A DNA stretch of 33,414 nucleotides from a virus. Position 1 is the first letter of the stretch; each line of letters opens with the position of its first letter. The position numbers and the translations under genes are program-made. Shown one piece after another: positions 15,518-21,810 of this stretch. The DNA lies in IMG/VR virus record IMGVR_UViG_3300022187_000117, positions 1-33,414 of that record. One strand, written 5' to 3'. A model generated the notes under the pieces. It did not search any database, was not told where the DNA came from, and worked only from the letters and a program-made list of their open reading frames with translations.

Positions 15518-16753
15518 TTATTTCATTGTCCATCTTGCTGGATTAGAATTTGGTGTTTGAACAACTAAAGGCTTAATGTAATCAATCATGTATCCTAAAG
15601 CGTCGTTCATATGGTCAAATCCGTCTTCCTTGTTAGGAATGTTTGTATCTTCCTTGTATGTTTGTCTTTGTAACCCTTTTATCAAAGTTTTGCAAGATTT
15701 ACTAACAAAAATGTATCTATTGCCTTGTGAATCTTTAAGTTTGGAATTGACAGCATTAATTCTATCTCTAACAGCTGGGTGCTTATGTTTTACTTTAACT
15801 TGGAAACCAGCATTTTGTAAAATAGATAAATCAGTTCTCCCTCCAGCAGAAGTCTTTCTTTGCCTTGAAGCTGGGTCAGGATAAATAAAAATAGGCATTC
15901 TAGTTCCATATCTATTTCTAATTTCTTCACACATCTCATCAGTATTACTTCCATAAATGATAACTTCATCTACAATATAAATTCTATCTTTTTCAATTTG
16001 GCTAACACAAGCTGACATTGGAGATACGTTAAAGTCCATTCCAATATGTAATGATTTAGTCCAATCAATAGATTTCTCAATAACAGATTCAACAGGATGA
16101 AAATTGTAATAGATACTTCCAGCATAGTTTTCAAATGTACCTTCAAATTCTTGTCTAAATGTTCTTTGATCTAAGTCTAGTCTTGCTTGTTGGATTTCAT
16201 CTTCGCTAACCATTCCACCCTCTAGTGTAGTGAACTGAAAGCTATCCCATTCCTTATCTTGCTTACCTTTAAGATACATCTCATAAGTCCAATTACCATA
16301 TCCTTTTGGAGTACCACACATAAGAACATGACCCATTGTATCTGCTATACTTGCTCTAAGTACTTCAAACCAAGTCTTTTTATCTATGTCAGCAAATTCG
16401 TCTAAAATTAAAAAGTCTAACCCCGTTCCACGAAGTGAATCATAATTGTCAGCCCCCTTCAATGATATTTTACTATGAGATTTTTTGACTGTGATAGTCA
16501 TAGTAGTTTCATTAATGTCTTCAATCCAATTAAATTGATTTAACATTTCTTTTAAACTTGACCATGCTATTTCTTTGGCCATCTTAAATGTAGGTGCAAC
16601 ATACCAAATTTTCTTATTTGGTTGAGACGCATACTTCATCATTTCAGTAATACATAAATAAGTTTTACCAAATCTACGACCTGATATTAAAACTCTAAAC
16701 CTACTACTATTTGATGATACTTTAAGCTGGGGTTTTGTGAGAGTGATTTTCAT
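15518..16753 (-). CDS. terL: Terminase large subunit
   Basis: The 411-residue packaging motor has all main motifs visible. Walker A GRRFGKT is at residues 25-31, Walker B LILDEFADI has D118 and E119, and the coupling motif CGTPKGYGNW starts at 146. The C-terminal RNase H-like nuclease has D240 (GMDFNVSP), D293 (YPDPAS) and a late acidic residue in GFDHMNDALGYMI. It pumps DNA into the head and cuts the concatemer at start and end of packaging. It overlaps the end of a small secreted-protein gene by 32 bases. The probable small subunit lies about 1.5 kb upstream, beyond a run of tiny genes, which is further than usual. Confidence 0.95.
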   Translation of the reverse strand: MKITLTKPQLKVSSNSSRFRVLISGRRFGKTYLCITEMMKYASQPNKKIWYVAPTFKMAKEIAWSSLKEMLNQFNWIEDINETTMTITVKKSHSKISLKGADNYDSLRGTGLDFLILDEFADIDKKTWFEVLRASIADTMGHVLMCGTPKGYGNWTYEMYLKGKQDKEWDSFQFTTLEGGMVSEDEIQQARLDLDQRTFRQEFEGTFENYAGSIYYNFHPVESVIEKSIDWTKSLHIGMDFNVSPMSACVSQIEKDRIYIVDEVIIYGSNTDEMCEEIRNRYGTRMPIFIYPDPASRQRKTSAGGRTDLSILQNAGFQVKVKHKHPAVRDRINAVNSKLKDSQGNRYIFVSKSCKTLIKGLQRQTYKEDTNIPNKEDGFDHMNDALGYMIDYIKPLVVQTPNSNPARWTMK

Positions 16754-16943
16754 TACAAAAGTAAGATATGTATAATTTGTCTTCCTCGAATTTTTCTTTG
16801 TATTGGTTTGTTGTTTTAATTGTTACCATAGCACCAGCTTTAGTGCAATCTGTCCAAGTGTTAAATTTTATAGGATGAACTGCTGGAGTATTACAGAATC
16901 CTGTAATGGCAGAGCAGATAGTATAAGCTAGAACGAATTTCAT
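16722..16943 (-). CDS. Small secreted cysteine-containing protein
   Basis: The 73-residue protein begins MKFVLAYTICSAITGFCNTP, with a hydrophobic stretch of about 15 residues that looks like a signal peptide. It has four cysteines (10, 17, 33, 63) in a pattern that could form disulfides after export. Proteins of this kind sit near the lysis/spanin-like genes of several marine phages; I do not know a proven role. It overlaps large terminase by 32 bases and starts 4 bases inside the preceding gene (ATGA). An accessory lysis or superinfection role is possible. Confidence 0.7.
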   Translation of the reverse strand: MKFVLAYTICSAITGFCNTPAVHPIKFNTWTDCTKAGAMVTIKTTNQYKEKFEEDKLYISYFCNENHSHKTPA

Positions 16944-17164
16944 TCTTTGGATACTATCTTTTTAATCGACTTACTTCCATCTATATTTTCTTCTAATTCA
17001 GCTTGTACTTTACCACACTTATATTCGATATTACTGTTCGCACTTCTCTCAGCTTCTCTTTTGCCTTTTAAACAATCTGACATTTTCTCTTGGATTCTAT
17101 GCTCTTGTAACTCTCCAGCAACAAACATACACAAAGCAACTACTGAACTAATGATTGTTTCCAT
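16940..17164 (-). CDS. Small membrane-anchored protein, spanin-like candidate
   Basis: A TTG at 17170 keeps the frame open, but the ATG at 17164 is the better start, since AGGGA lies 8 bases upstream. From it the protein has 74 residues: METIISSVVALCMFVAGELQ, then EHRIQEKMSDCLKGKREAER, then a charged helix. One N-terminal membrane helix with a short coiled coil and two further cysteines resembles an i-spanin or holin accessory protein, but it is short. It overlaps the upstream coiled-coil gene by 17 bases. The function is inferred from shape and context only. Confidence 0.65.
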   Translation of the reverse strand: METIISSVVALCMFVAGELQEHRIQEKMSDCLKGKREAERSANSNIEYKCGKVQAELEENIDGSKSIKKIVSKE

Positions 17165-17516
17165 TTGCAAAGTCCCTTTGTTTATCTTTTAACTTTTCTA
17201 CATCTCTTTGTAGTTTTTCAACCTGATCTTTAAGAAACTCAATATTAACTTTATTAGTCATGTTTTGTTCTTGTGTAGTTTCTAACTTTTCAGTTGTTTT
17301 ATACAAATCTTCAATAAGCATAAATTGTTCTTGGTCTATGGGTTTCTGCGTACTAGCTTCTAATAGGTCTTGTTCAAATAGTTGGTTTTTAGTTTCTAAA
17401 TTATTAACTCTTTCAATCACACCAAAGTAAGCCCAAACGCCTAAAGCTACTGTTCCTATAATAGCTATTAAGTTTCTTAATGGTAATGCAACAGATGTAT
17501 TGTCAGATATTTTCAT
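17148..17516 (-). CDS. Membrane-anchored coiled-coil protein (holin or spanin accessory candidate)
   Basis: The frame is open from an ATG at 17531, but the ATG at 17516 overlaps the stop of the preceding 27-residue frame (ATGA), so I choose it. This gives 122 residues beginning MKISDNTSVALPLRNLIAII. A membrane helix lies at about residues 15-34 (IAIIGTVALGVWAYFGVI), followed by a long coiled coil rich in E, Q and K to the end. Such one-helix plus coiled-coil proteins in phages are usually lysis accessory or structural proteins. No ribosome binding site is visible, consistent with coupling. It overlaps the next gene by 17 bases. Confidence 0.72.
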   Translation of the reverse strand: MKISDNTSVALPLRNLIAIIGTVALGVWAYFGVIERVNNLETKNQLFEQDLLEASTQKPIDQEQFMLIEDLYKTTEKLETTQEQNMTNKVNIEFLKDQVEKLQRDVEKLKDKQRDFANGNNH

Positions 17517-17596
17517 AATGGTTTCATACATAAGGCAAGAAATACAAAACCTAAAATTAACATTCCTGTAAAGTAATAGTTCATAGTCCTACCCAT
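17513..17596 (-). CDS. 27-residue membrane peptide
   Basis: The frame reads MGRTMNYYFTGMLILGFVFL and ends ALCMKPL. It is almost wholly one hydrophobic helix. Its stop overlaps the ATG of the next gene as ATGA, and its start lies two bases after the end of the preceding frame, which supports translation. It is too short to name; small hydrophobic peptides of this kind can act as holin partners. Confidence 0.45.
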   Translation of the reverse strand: MGRTMNYYFTGMLILGFVFLALCMKPL

Positions 17597-17598
17597 AA

Positions 17599-17739
17599 TT
17601 ATTTTTTTTTCCTTTTTTTCTTTAGTAACTTAACTCTAGAATGCCATATCCAATTACTAAATTTTAAAACATAAGTTTCTACAAAAGAAATTGCATCATC
17701 TAACCAACAAAAAAATTTGTATAAAAATTTATCTATCAT
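17599..17739 (-). CDS. Small aromatic basic protein, unknown function
   Basis: A 46-codon frame starts with ATG overlapping the previous stop (ATGA at 17736-17739) and a good AAGGAG site. It reads MIDKFLYKFFCWLDDAISFV, then ETYVLKFSNWIWHSR, and ends in a run of lysine and arginine. The aromatic amphipathic first part and basic tail suggest a peripheral membrane protein. The function is unknown. Confidence 0.55.
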   Translation of the reverse strand: MIDKFLYKFFCWLDDAISFVETYVLKFSNWIWHSRVKLLKKKRKKK

Positions 17740-17999
17740 TTCCAACTCCTTATAGCCCAATACACAGGAGCTAAGTTCTTTTGACCTCTTACTTTTTTAA
17801 GAGTTGCACCATGCCTAGCTAAAAATGATTTTCTTCTTGCTGGTATGTTCTTTTTGATCTTCATTGACGGATCGCCAAATCTAACTACCTGAACTCTACC
17901 TGAACGCTTGTTCTTAACATACACGCCAAACTTTTTTGATTTGCCTGGTGTTCTAAAAGGTTTATTTAACCTAACTGTACGTCCTTTGTATTTAGCCAT
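17736..17999 (-). CDS. Conserved small basic phage protein, unknown function
   Basis: The 87-residue, strongly basic protein begins MAKYKGRTVRLNKPFRTPGK and continues KKFGVYVKNKRSG, RFGDPSMKIKK, PARRKSFLARHG and YWAIRSWK. This order (KGKTVKLNKP, VYVKN, FGDP..IKK, RRKSFRARH, YWSCKMW) is a recognisable family in many phages. In most members the end holds cysteines (ARH.C and YWSCK), which here are replaced by glycine and alanine. No proven function is known to me; nucleic-acid or capsid association is plausible from charge. It lies in the run of small genes between small and large terminase. Confidence 0.75.
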   Translation of the reverse strand: MAKYKGRTVRLNKPFRTPGKSKKFGVYVKNKRSGRVQVVRFGDPSMKIKKNIPARRKSFLARHGATLKKVRGQKNLAPVYWAIRSWK

Positions 18000-18012
18000 A
18001 CAAGACTAAATA

Positions 18013-18141
18013 TCATACTAGACCATACATTTCTAATAGTTTTTTAATCTTTGAAAATAGTTTAAGAAGATTATCTCTTTGATCTTTAACTATCTTCAAT
18101 TCAGATTTTATTTGTTCTAATTGTTTATTTTCCTTGTCCAC
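18013..18141 (-). CDS. Short coiled-coil protein, GTG start
   Basis: A 42-codon frame starts at GTG 18141 after an AAAGGTAAG site. It reads MDKENKQLEQIKSELKIVKD, then QRDNLLKLFSKIKKLLEMYG, an uninterrupted amphipathic helix with leucines and isoleucines at heptad positions. It overlaps the end of the upstream gene by 17 bases. The function is unknown; a small oligomerising adaptor is likely. Confidence 0.5.
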   Translation of the reverse strand: MDKENKQLEQIKSELKIVKDQRDNLLKLFSKIKKLLEMYGLV

Positions 18142-18280
18142 GATACTTACCTTTGCCTCTTAATCTTCTTTTATGTTTGTTCATAGTAGATGTGATAGGT
18201 TTTCTACCGATAGAGGTACCTTTCTCAGTCTTAGTATATTCAACAGTTGCTCCAAAAATATTACCTTTCTTCTTTGACAT
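18125..18280 (-). CDS. Small basic protein, unknown function
   Basis: A 51-codon frame starts at ATG 18280 inside the end of the small-terminase-like gene (20-base overlap). It reads MSKKKGNIFGATVEYTKTEK, then GTSIGRKPITSTMNKHKRRL and a glycine/lysine/arginine-rich end. The composition is that of a disordered nucleic-acid-binding peptide. The tight overlap pattern on both sides supports a real gene; no family is recognised. Confidence 0.55.
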   Translation of the reverse strand: MSKKKGNIFGATVEYTKTEKGTSIGRKPITSTMNKHKRRLRGKGKYRGQGK

Positions 18281-18629
18281 CTTCTACTTGTGCTTCAATA
18301 ATTAATGGTAATGGTTCATTTATATTTTCATTAACAGTTCTATCTTTCATTCCTAAGTAGTTTTTACTTAACCAAATTTGCATTGGTGTATTATCTTTCT
18401 TAATAGCCTTATCAAACATTTTCTTTCTAAGACTTGCCTTACCTTTTTCTCTATTCTGGTCAATAATTTCGGCATAATTACGCCTTAATGTTCTAGCTGA
18501 TACACCCATAACAGATGCACATTCTTCTATAGTACAACCAATAGATGCTAAGTTTCCTAGTATTTTTACATCTACTTCTTTTTTAGGTCTTCCAATAGTT
18601 ATTAATTCTTTGCTGTTACTTTTGTCCAT
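18261..18629 (-). CDS. terS: Probable terminase small subunit
   Basis: The 122-residue protein begins MDKSNSKELITIGRPKKEVD. A helix-turn-helix follows at about residues 25-52 (NLASIGCTIEECASVMGVSA, then RTLRRNY), then a helical region KASLRKKMFDKAIK and the typical NTPMQIWLSKNYLGMKDR motif. This set of motifs is common in phage proteins annotated as small terminase, which recognise the packaging start site and hand DNA to the large subunit. It overlaps the ParB-fold gene by 14 bases. Large terminase is about 1.5 kb downstream in the same operon. A plain DNA-binding regulator is the alternative. Confidence 0.75.
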   Translation of the reverse strand: MDKSNSKELITIGRPKKEVDVKILGNLASIGCTIEECASVMGVSARTLRRNYAEIIDQNREKGKASLRKKMFDKAIKKDNTPMQIWLSKNYLGMKDRTVNENINEPLPLIIEAQVEDVKEER

Positions 18630-19233
18630 TTTTAGCCTCTACAATTAAATACTCAAATGCTTCACTATCATTCTTATAATCAGTTTGTTCAGCACACCAC
18701 TTGACCCAATCCTGCCACATTTGATATACTGCATCGTCAATTTTTATAGTTAATGTTTTAGTACCATCAGATTCTTTAGGTTCTTTTTGAGTAGGTTCTT
18801 CCCAATCAAAATTACCAAAATTAACTAAGTTATCTATCTCATCTGGTGTATCTGGTAATATGTCTTTTAAGGTATCAGTATCTATATCTGGTAGTACATC
18901 ATTCTTAATTAGATCACTAAATGCTTTCAAATCATCATCAAACCATACATGATTTCTTCGTCTAGCAATAATAATGGCTTTTGACTTCGGAATATCTCCA
19001 AAGTTTTCAACCTGAATTTGTTGCCATCCTATTCTTTTTAATGCTTCTAATCTATGGTTTCCATCTATAACTTCATACTTATCATTTAACTTTCTTACTG
19101 CTAGTATTCCAGCACTATCATCATATTTTATAGATTTTATTAACTTGTTTATCTGTTCTTCAGTACCATCTGTCTTATAATTCCATTCAGCTTTAACTAA
19201 ATTGTCTATGTTCATGGTTTCTACTTTATTCAT
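18616..19233 (-). CDS. ParB/Srx-fold protein, possible DpdA partner (DpdB-like)
   Basis: The 205-residue protein has a ParB-type N-terminal domain: NIDNLVKAEWNYKT, EEQINKLIKSIK, and the signature VIDGNHRLEALKRIGW, with G58-N-H-R61 as the nucleotide/catalytic loop. A linker and a C-terminal helical part (DAVYQMWQDWVKWCAEQ) follow. Proteins of this fold bind CTP or nick DNA. It is coupled to the DpdA gene by ATGA with a GGGAGCC site. In the bacterial dpd cluster a second gene, dpdB, helps DpdA insert the base, and to my recollection it is also ParB-like. Phages also often place a ParB-like gene beside terminase, so the partner could be packaging instead. Confidence 0.78.
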   Translation of the reverse strand: MNKVETMNIDNLVKAEWNYKTDGTEEQINKLIKSIKYDDSAGILAVRKLNDKYEVIDGNHRLEALKRIGWQQIQVENFGDIPKSKAIIIARRRNHVWFDDDLKAFSDLIKNDVLPDIDTDTLKDILPDTPDEIDNLVNFGNFDWEEPTQKEPKESDGTKTLTIKIDDAVYQMWQDWVKWCAEQTDYKNDSEAFEYLIVEAKNGQK

Positions 19234-20036
19234 TCTTGGCTCCCAGCATATTTTTTGTATTCCTGAAGTTTAAGGTAAGCCTCCCAATAGAATACATTAG
19301 TTGATTTACTTGAATCTTTAAATTCGTCAATTTTATTCTCTTTTAGTTTGTTTATATCGACTTTTTCCATGTTTGGCAAAGCCTTGGATCTAAAACTATT
19401 AAATCTGCTACCTGAAAACCAACTTGTACTATCACAACTGTAACAATATTGAAATTCTTTCATCATTTTTAACTCTGTGCAACCTAACAAATGTACTTTC
19501 TTACCTTTAGAAGTAGCTTTTTGACTTATGTATCTTGTTATCTTTAGTCTTTCAGCATTAGATACATTAAACCTTAACTCAGGAACTGATACAGCAATAT
19601 AATCTGAATAATCAATTAACTTATCTGGGTTTTCATCTTCTAAGTGATAAACATTTATAATTGGAACATTTACTTGAGTCTTAAATTTTTTTCTCATTTC
19701 CCAAGCAAACTCAGGCGAGATTTTCTTTTGAACATCACATTCTACTATTGAATGTTTGTATCCTGTTTTATTAACAAAGTTAGCATAATCATCTTGCCAT
19801 TCAATAATCATTTGTTCTGTTAAAACTGTATGGCTTTTTGCACCAAACATTAATGTAAATAGACCTGAATCTATAATAGTATGAGTATAACTATTAAGAC
19901 ACTTAATAAAATCAATAGCATGTTGGTCTTTGTATCTTCTTATTTGATAAAAACTTCCAAGAACATAATTTACTCCAGCTTTCTTTAATGGCTTAGACAT
20001 TCCTACATCTTCATGCCCAGCAAAATGAACTTTCAT
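19230..20036 (-). CDS. dpdA: DpdA-type DNA guanine transglycosylase
   Basis: The 268-residue protein belongs, by its motifs, to the phage DpdA branch of the tRNA-guanine transglycosylase family, which swaps guanine in DNA for a 7-deazaguanine. Motifs in order are the start HFAGHEDV, IIDSGLFTL with D56 (general base/recognition), VECDVQ with D101, INVYHLED with H131, AVSVPELR, KVHLLGCTE near 180-188, and CYSCDSTSW with D202 as likely nucleophile. It is much shorter than bacterial DpdA, as phage forms are. Whether it replaces some or all guanines cannot be read. It overlaps the 47-residue gene by TAATG and the ParB gene by ATGA. Confidence 0.88.
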   Translation of the reverse strand: MKVHFAGHEDVGMSKPLKKAGVNYVLGSFYQIRRYKDQHAIDFIKCLNSYTHTIIDSGLFTLMFGAKSHTVLTEQMIIEWQDDYANFVNKTGYKHSIVECDVQKKISPEFAWEMRKKFKTQVNVPIINVYHLEDENPDKLIDYSDYIAVSVPELRFNVSNAERLKITRYISQKATSKGKKVHLLGCTELKMMKEFQYCYSCDSTSWFSGSRFNSFRSKALPNMEKVDINKLKENKIDEFKDSSKSTNVFYWEAYLKLQEYKKYAGSQE

Positions 20037-20179
20037 TACTTATGTTTTTTTTGTACAGTAAAACTAGCTTTTTTTACTGCTCCCTTATGTGGTTTGTATG
20101 CTCCTTTCATTAGTTTGAAACCTTTACCTGACTTCATCCAATGAAAACCTCTAGGTGCTGAAACTGTTTTCTTAACCAT
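20036..20179 (-). CDS. Small basic protein in the modification island
   Basis: A 47-codon frame starts at ATG 20179, two bases after the T-fold gene's stop, and ends as TAATG with the DpdA start. It reads MVKKTVSAPRGFHWMKSGKG, then FKLMKGAYKPHKGAVKKASF and a basic end. APRGFHWMKSGKGFKLMK is a pattern seen in small proteins of other marine phages. It is strongly basic, so DNA binding is plausible. Its tight coupling to DpdA suggests co-function, which is inference. Confidence 0.6.
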   Translation of the reverse strand: MVKKTVSAPRGFHWMKSGKGFKLMKGAYKPHKGAVKKASFTVQKKHK

Positions 20180-20181
20180 AA

Positions 20182-20526
20182 TTAAACCTCGTACTGATAA
20201 ACTACTGATCCGTTTTCATTATCTTCAAAAACAGAACATTTTTCTAAATCATACTCTTTTACTAATTCTTTTGCAATCATTTCACAAGACATATCTCCAA
20301 ACTTACAACATTCACTATCTGCATACTTATCATGTAAATAATCTAAAATTTCTCTTTTGAATCTTATAAATTCAACATCTCTATCATCATGGTTAACTTT
20401 TTTTTCACATTCTATATGAAAGATATGTCTATGAGGGTCCTTTAAAAATTTAACATCTTCATATGGACATTTTGACCATTGATGAATACCTTCTACTTGT
20501 AATTTACAAACTATTGTTGTTTTCAT
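20182..20526 (-). CDS. Small T-fold (QueD-like) protein with full zinc triad; candidate 7-deazaguanine-tailoring enzyme
   Basis: The 114-residue protein follows the layout of QueD/6-pyruvoyltetrahydropterin synthase. VEGIHQW gives His15, and PHRHIFHI gives His32 and His34. These three match the zinc triad (H16, H31, H33 in E. coli QueD). Then come EFIRFK (QueD DF..LK), SCEMIAKELV with E82 (QueD TSE.LA), and a terminal VFEDNENGSVVYQ with E101 in the substrate-glutamate position. The QueD catalytic cysteine position is not conserved; Cys20 lies elsewhere. It is coupled by ATGA to the PRT-FolE gene and precedes DpdA, so a step between CDG and DNA insertion, or a replacement QueD activity, is likely. 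The exact reaction is unknown. Confidence 0.7.
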   Translation of the reverse strand: MKTTIVCKLQVEGIHQWSKCPYEDVKFLKDPHRHIFHIECEKKVNHDDRDVEFIRFKREILDYLHDKYADSECCKFGDMSCEMIAKELVKEYDLEKCSVFEDNENGSVVYQYEV

Positions 20527-21371
20527 TTACACAATCTATGAAATTCGTTTTTAACTTCTGCTGATTTAAACAAACCTCTTATTGCTGAAGTTATCATAGT
20601 AGAGTTTTTCTTTTGAACTCCTCTGCAAACCATACAAAAATGTTTAGCTTCTATAATAACTCCACATCCTAAAGGATTCATTACTTTCATCATTCCATCA
20701 GCTATTTGATTTGTTAATCTTTCTTGGATCTGCATTCTTCTTGCATACACTTCTAACAATCTTGATAATTTAGAAAGTCCTACAACATTTGCTCTTGGAA
20801 TATATGCAATATGTGCTTTTCCAAAAAATGGTAGCATATGATGTTCGCAAGTAGAGTAAAATTCAATATCCTTAGATATAATCATTTCATCGTAATCAAC
20901 ATTAAAACTAGTTTTTAATACTTCTTCAGGTGTTTGATTGTAACCACCATAAATAGTTTTCCATGACTTAACTACTCTTTTAGGTGTATCTATTATTCCC
21001 TCTCTTAAAGGATTGTCTCCTAAATGTTCAATCATTTTAGCTACTGTATGTTCAGCGTCTTCTTCAGCTTGTTCCCAAGGAAATACAATATAGCCATCAT
21101 ATTTACTTCCAATTTGTTTATCTACTACTGTTAAAAATCTAGCTTTTGGAAAATTTTCTGTATGGAGTTTTTTGGTTCTACCACTATCAACTATATCATC
21201 TACAATAACAGTTGCTTTGTTTGGATCATGTGTTTTTTTGCATTCTAAAAAATTTGAAACAATCATTCCGCCTTTTGGAATACCAAAAACTATATCATCT
21301 GGTGTTATCTTGTCCTGGACAGGAATTAGAAGTTCAAAAAAGTCATCCCAACTCAAATATTTTTTAATCAT
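20523..21371 (-). CDS. folE: Phosphoribosyltransferase-GTP cyclohydrolase I fusion
   Basis: The 282-residue protein has two parts. Residues 1-100 are a small phosphoribosyltransferase-like domain with FGIPKGGMIVS and the PRPP-binding loop TVIVDDIVDSGRT (54-66, D58/D59). Residues about 101-282 are GTP cyclohydrolase I: TPKRVVKSW, zinc ligands C175 and H178 in YSTCEHHMLPF, the core VVGLSKLSRLLEVYARR, and HFCMVCRGV with H244 and zinc ligand C246. FolE turns GTP into dihydroneopterin triphosphate, the first step to 7-deazaguanines. The PRT domain may salvage or hydrolyse a base or nucleotide, or channel purine; its substrate is unknown. It overlaps QueD by 8 bases and the T-fold gene by ATGA. Confidence 0.92.
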   Translation of the reverse strand: MIKKYLSWDDFFELLIPVQDKITPDDIVFGIPKGGMIVSNFLECKKTHDPNKATVIVDDIVDSGRTKKLHTENFPKARFLTVVDKQIGSKYDGYIVFPWEQAEEDAEHTVAKMIEHLGDNPLREGIIDTPKRVVKSWKTIYGGYNQTPEEVLKTSFNVDYDEMIISKDIEFYSTCEHHMLPFFGKAHIAYIPRANVVGLSKLSRLLEVYARRMQIQERLTNQIADGMMKVMNPLGCGVIIEAKHFCMVCRGVQKKNSTMITSAIRGLFKSAEVKNEFHRLCK

Positions 21372-21810
21372 TTATATATATTGCTGAATTTCCTGAATGT
21401 TCTCTTACTTCAACTGACATTAACTTAACTCGTTCATTACTATTAACTTCTATCGTAGTAGCTATTTGTTTGCAAATATATTCTGCAAATTTTTCACAAC
21501 CAACGTGAGGAATAATTCTAAGTTGTATTAAACCTTTTTCTTCTAATTCTTTAAATGTTTCTAGTTCTGGGTCATCTTCTGCTACTACAGTTTTATGATC
21601 AAAAGTTTCTTCTAAAAATTCTTTTACAAATTTTAGATCCCCAAAGTCATAAACCCAATTTCTATCGTTTAACATTCCTTTAAAATTTAATCTTACTGAT
21701 AAAGCATAACCATGAATATATTTACAATGACTATGTTTTGCTCTCCATTGTCGGAACGCACAAGATAATCCAATACTGTGATTGTAAGTTTTAGTTGAAA
21801 TATAGCTCAT
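21364..21810 (-). CDS. queD: QueD-like 6-carboxytetrahydropterin synthase homologue with altered zinc site
   Basis: The 148-residue T-fold protein has catalytic residues matching E. coli QueD: Cys29 (HSHCKYIHGY), Asp71-His72 (TFDHKTV) and Glu137 (VEVREHSG), plus DFGDLK at 55-60. Of the three zinc ligands only His33 is kept. The first (usual AH) is Phe19 in LSCAFRQW, and the third (usual HGH) is Tyr35 in HGYAL. His26 and His28 nearby could substitute. The role inferred from context is conversion of FolE product to 6-carboxytetrahydropterin. It is coupled to QueE by ATGA. The changed site may mean a different metal geometry or a shifted reaction. Confidence 0.82.
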   Translation of the reverse strand: MSYISTKTYNHSIGLSCAFRQWRAKHSHCKYIHGYALSVRLNFKGMLNDRNWVYDFGDLKFVKEFLEETFDHKTVVAEDDPELETFKELEEKGLIQLRIIPHVGCEKFAEYICKQIATTIEVNSNERVKLMSVEVREHSGNSAIYIND

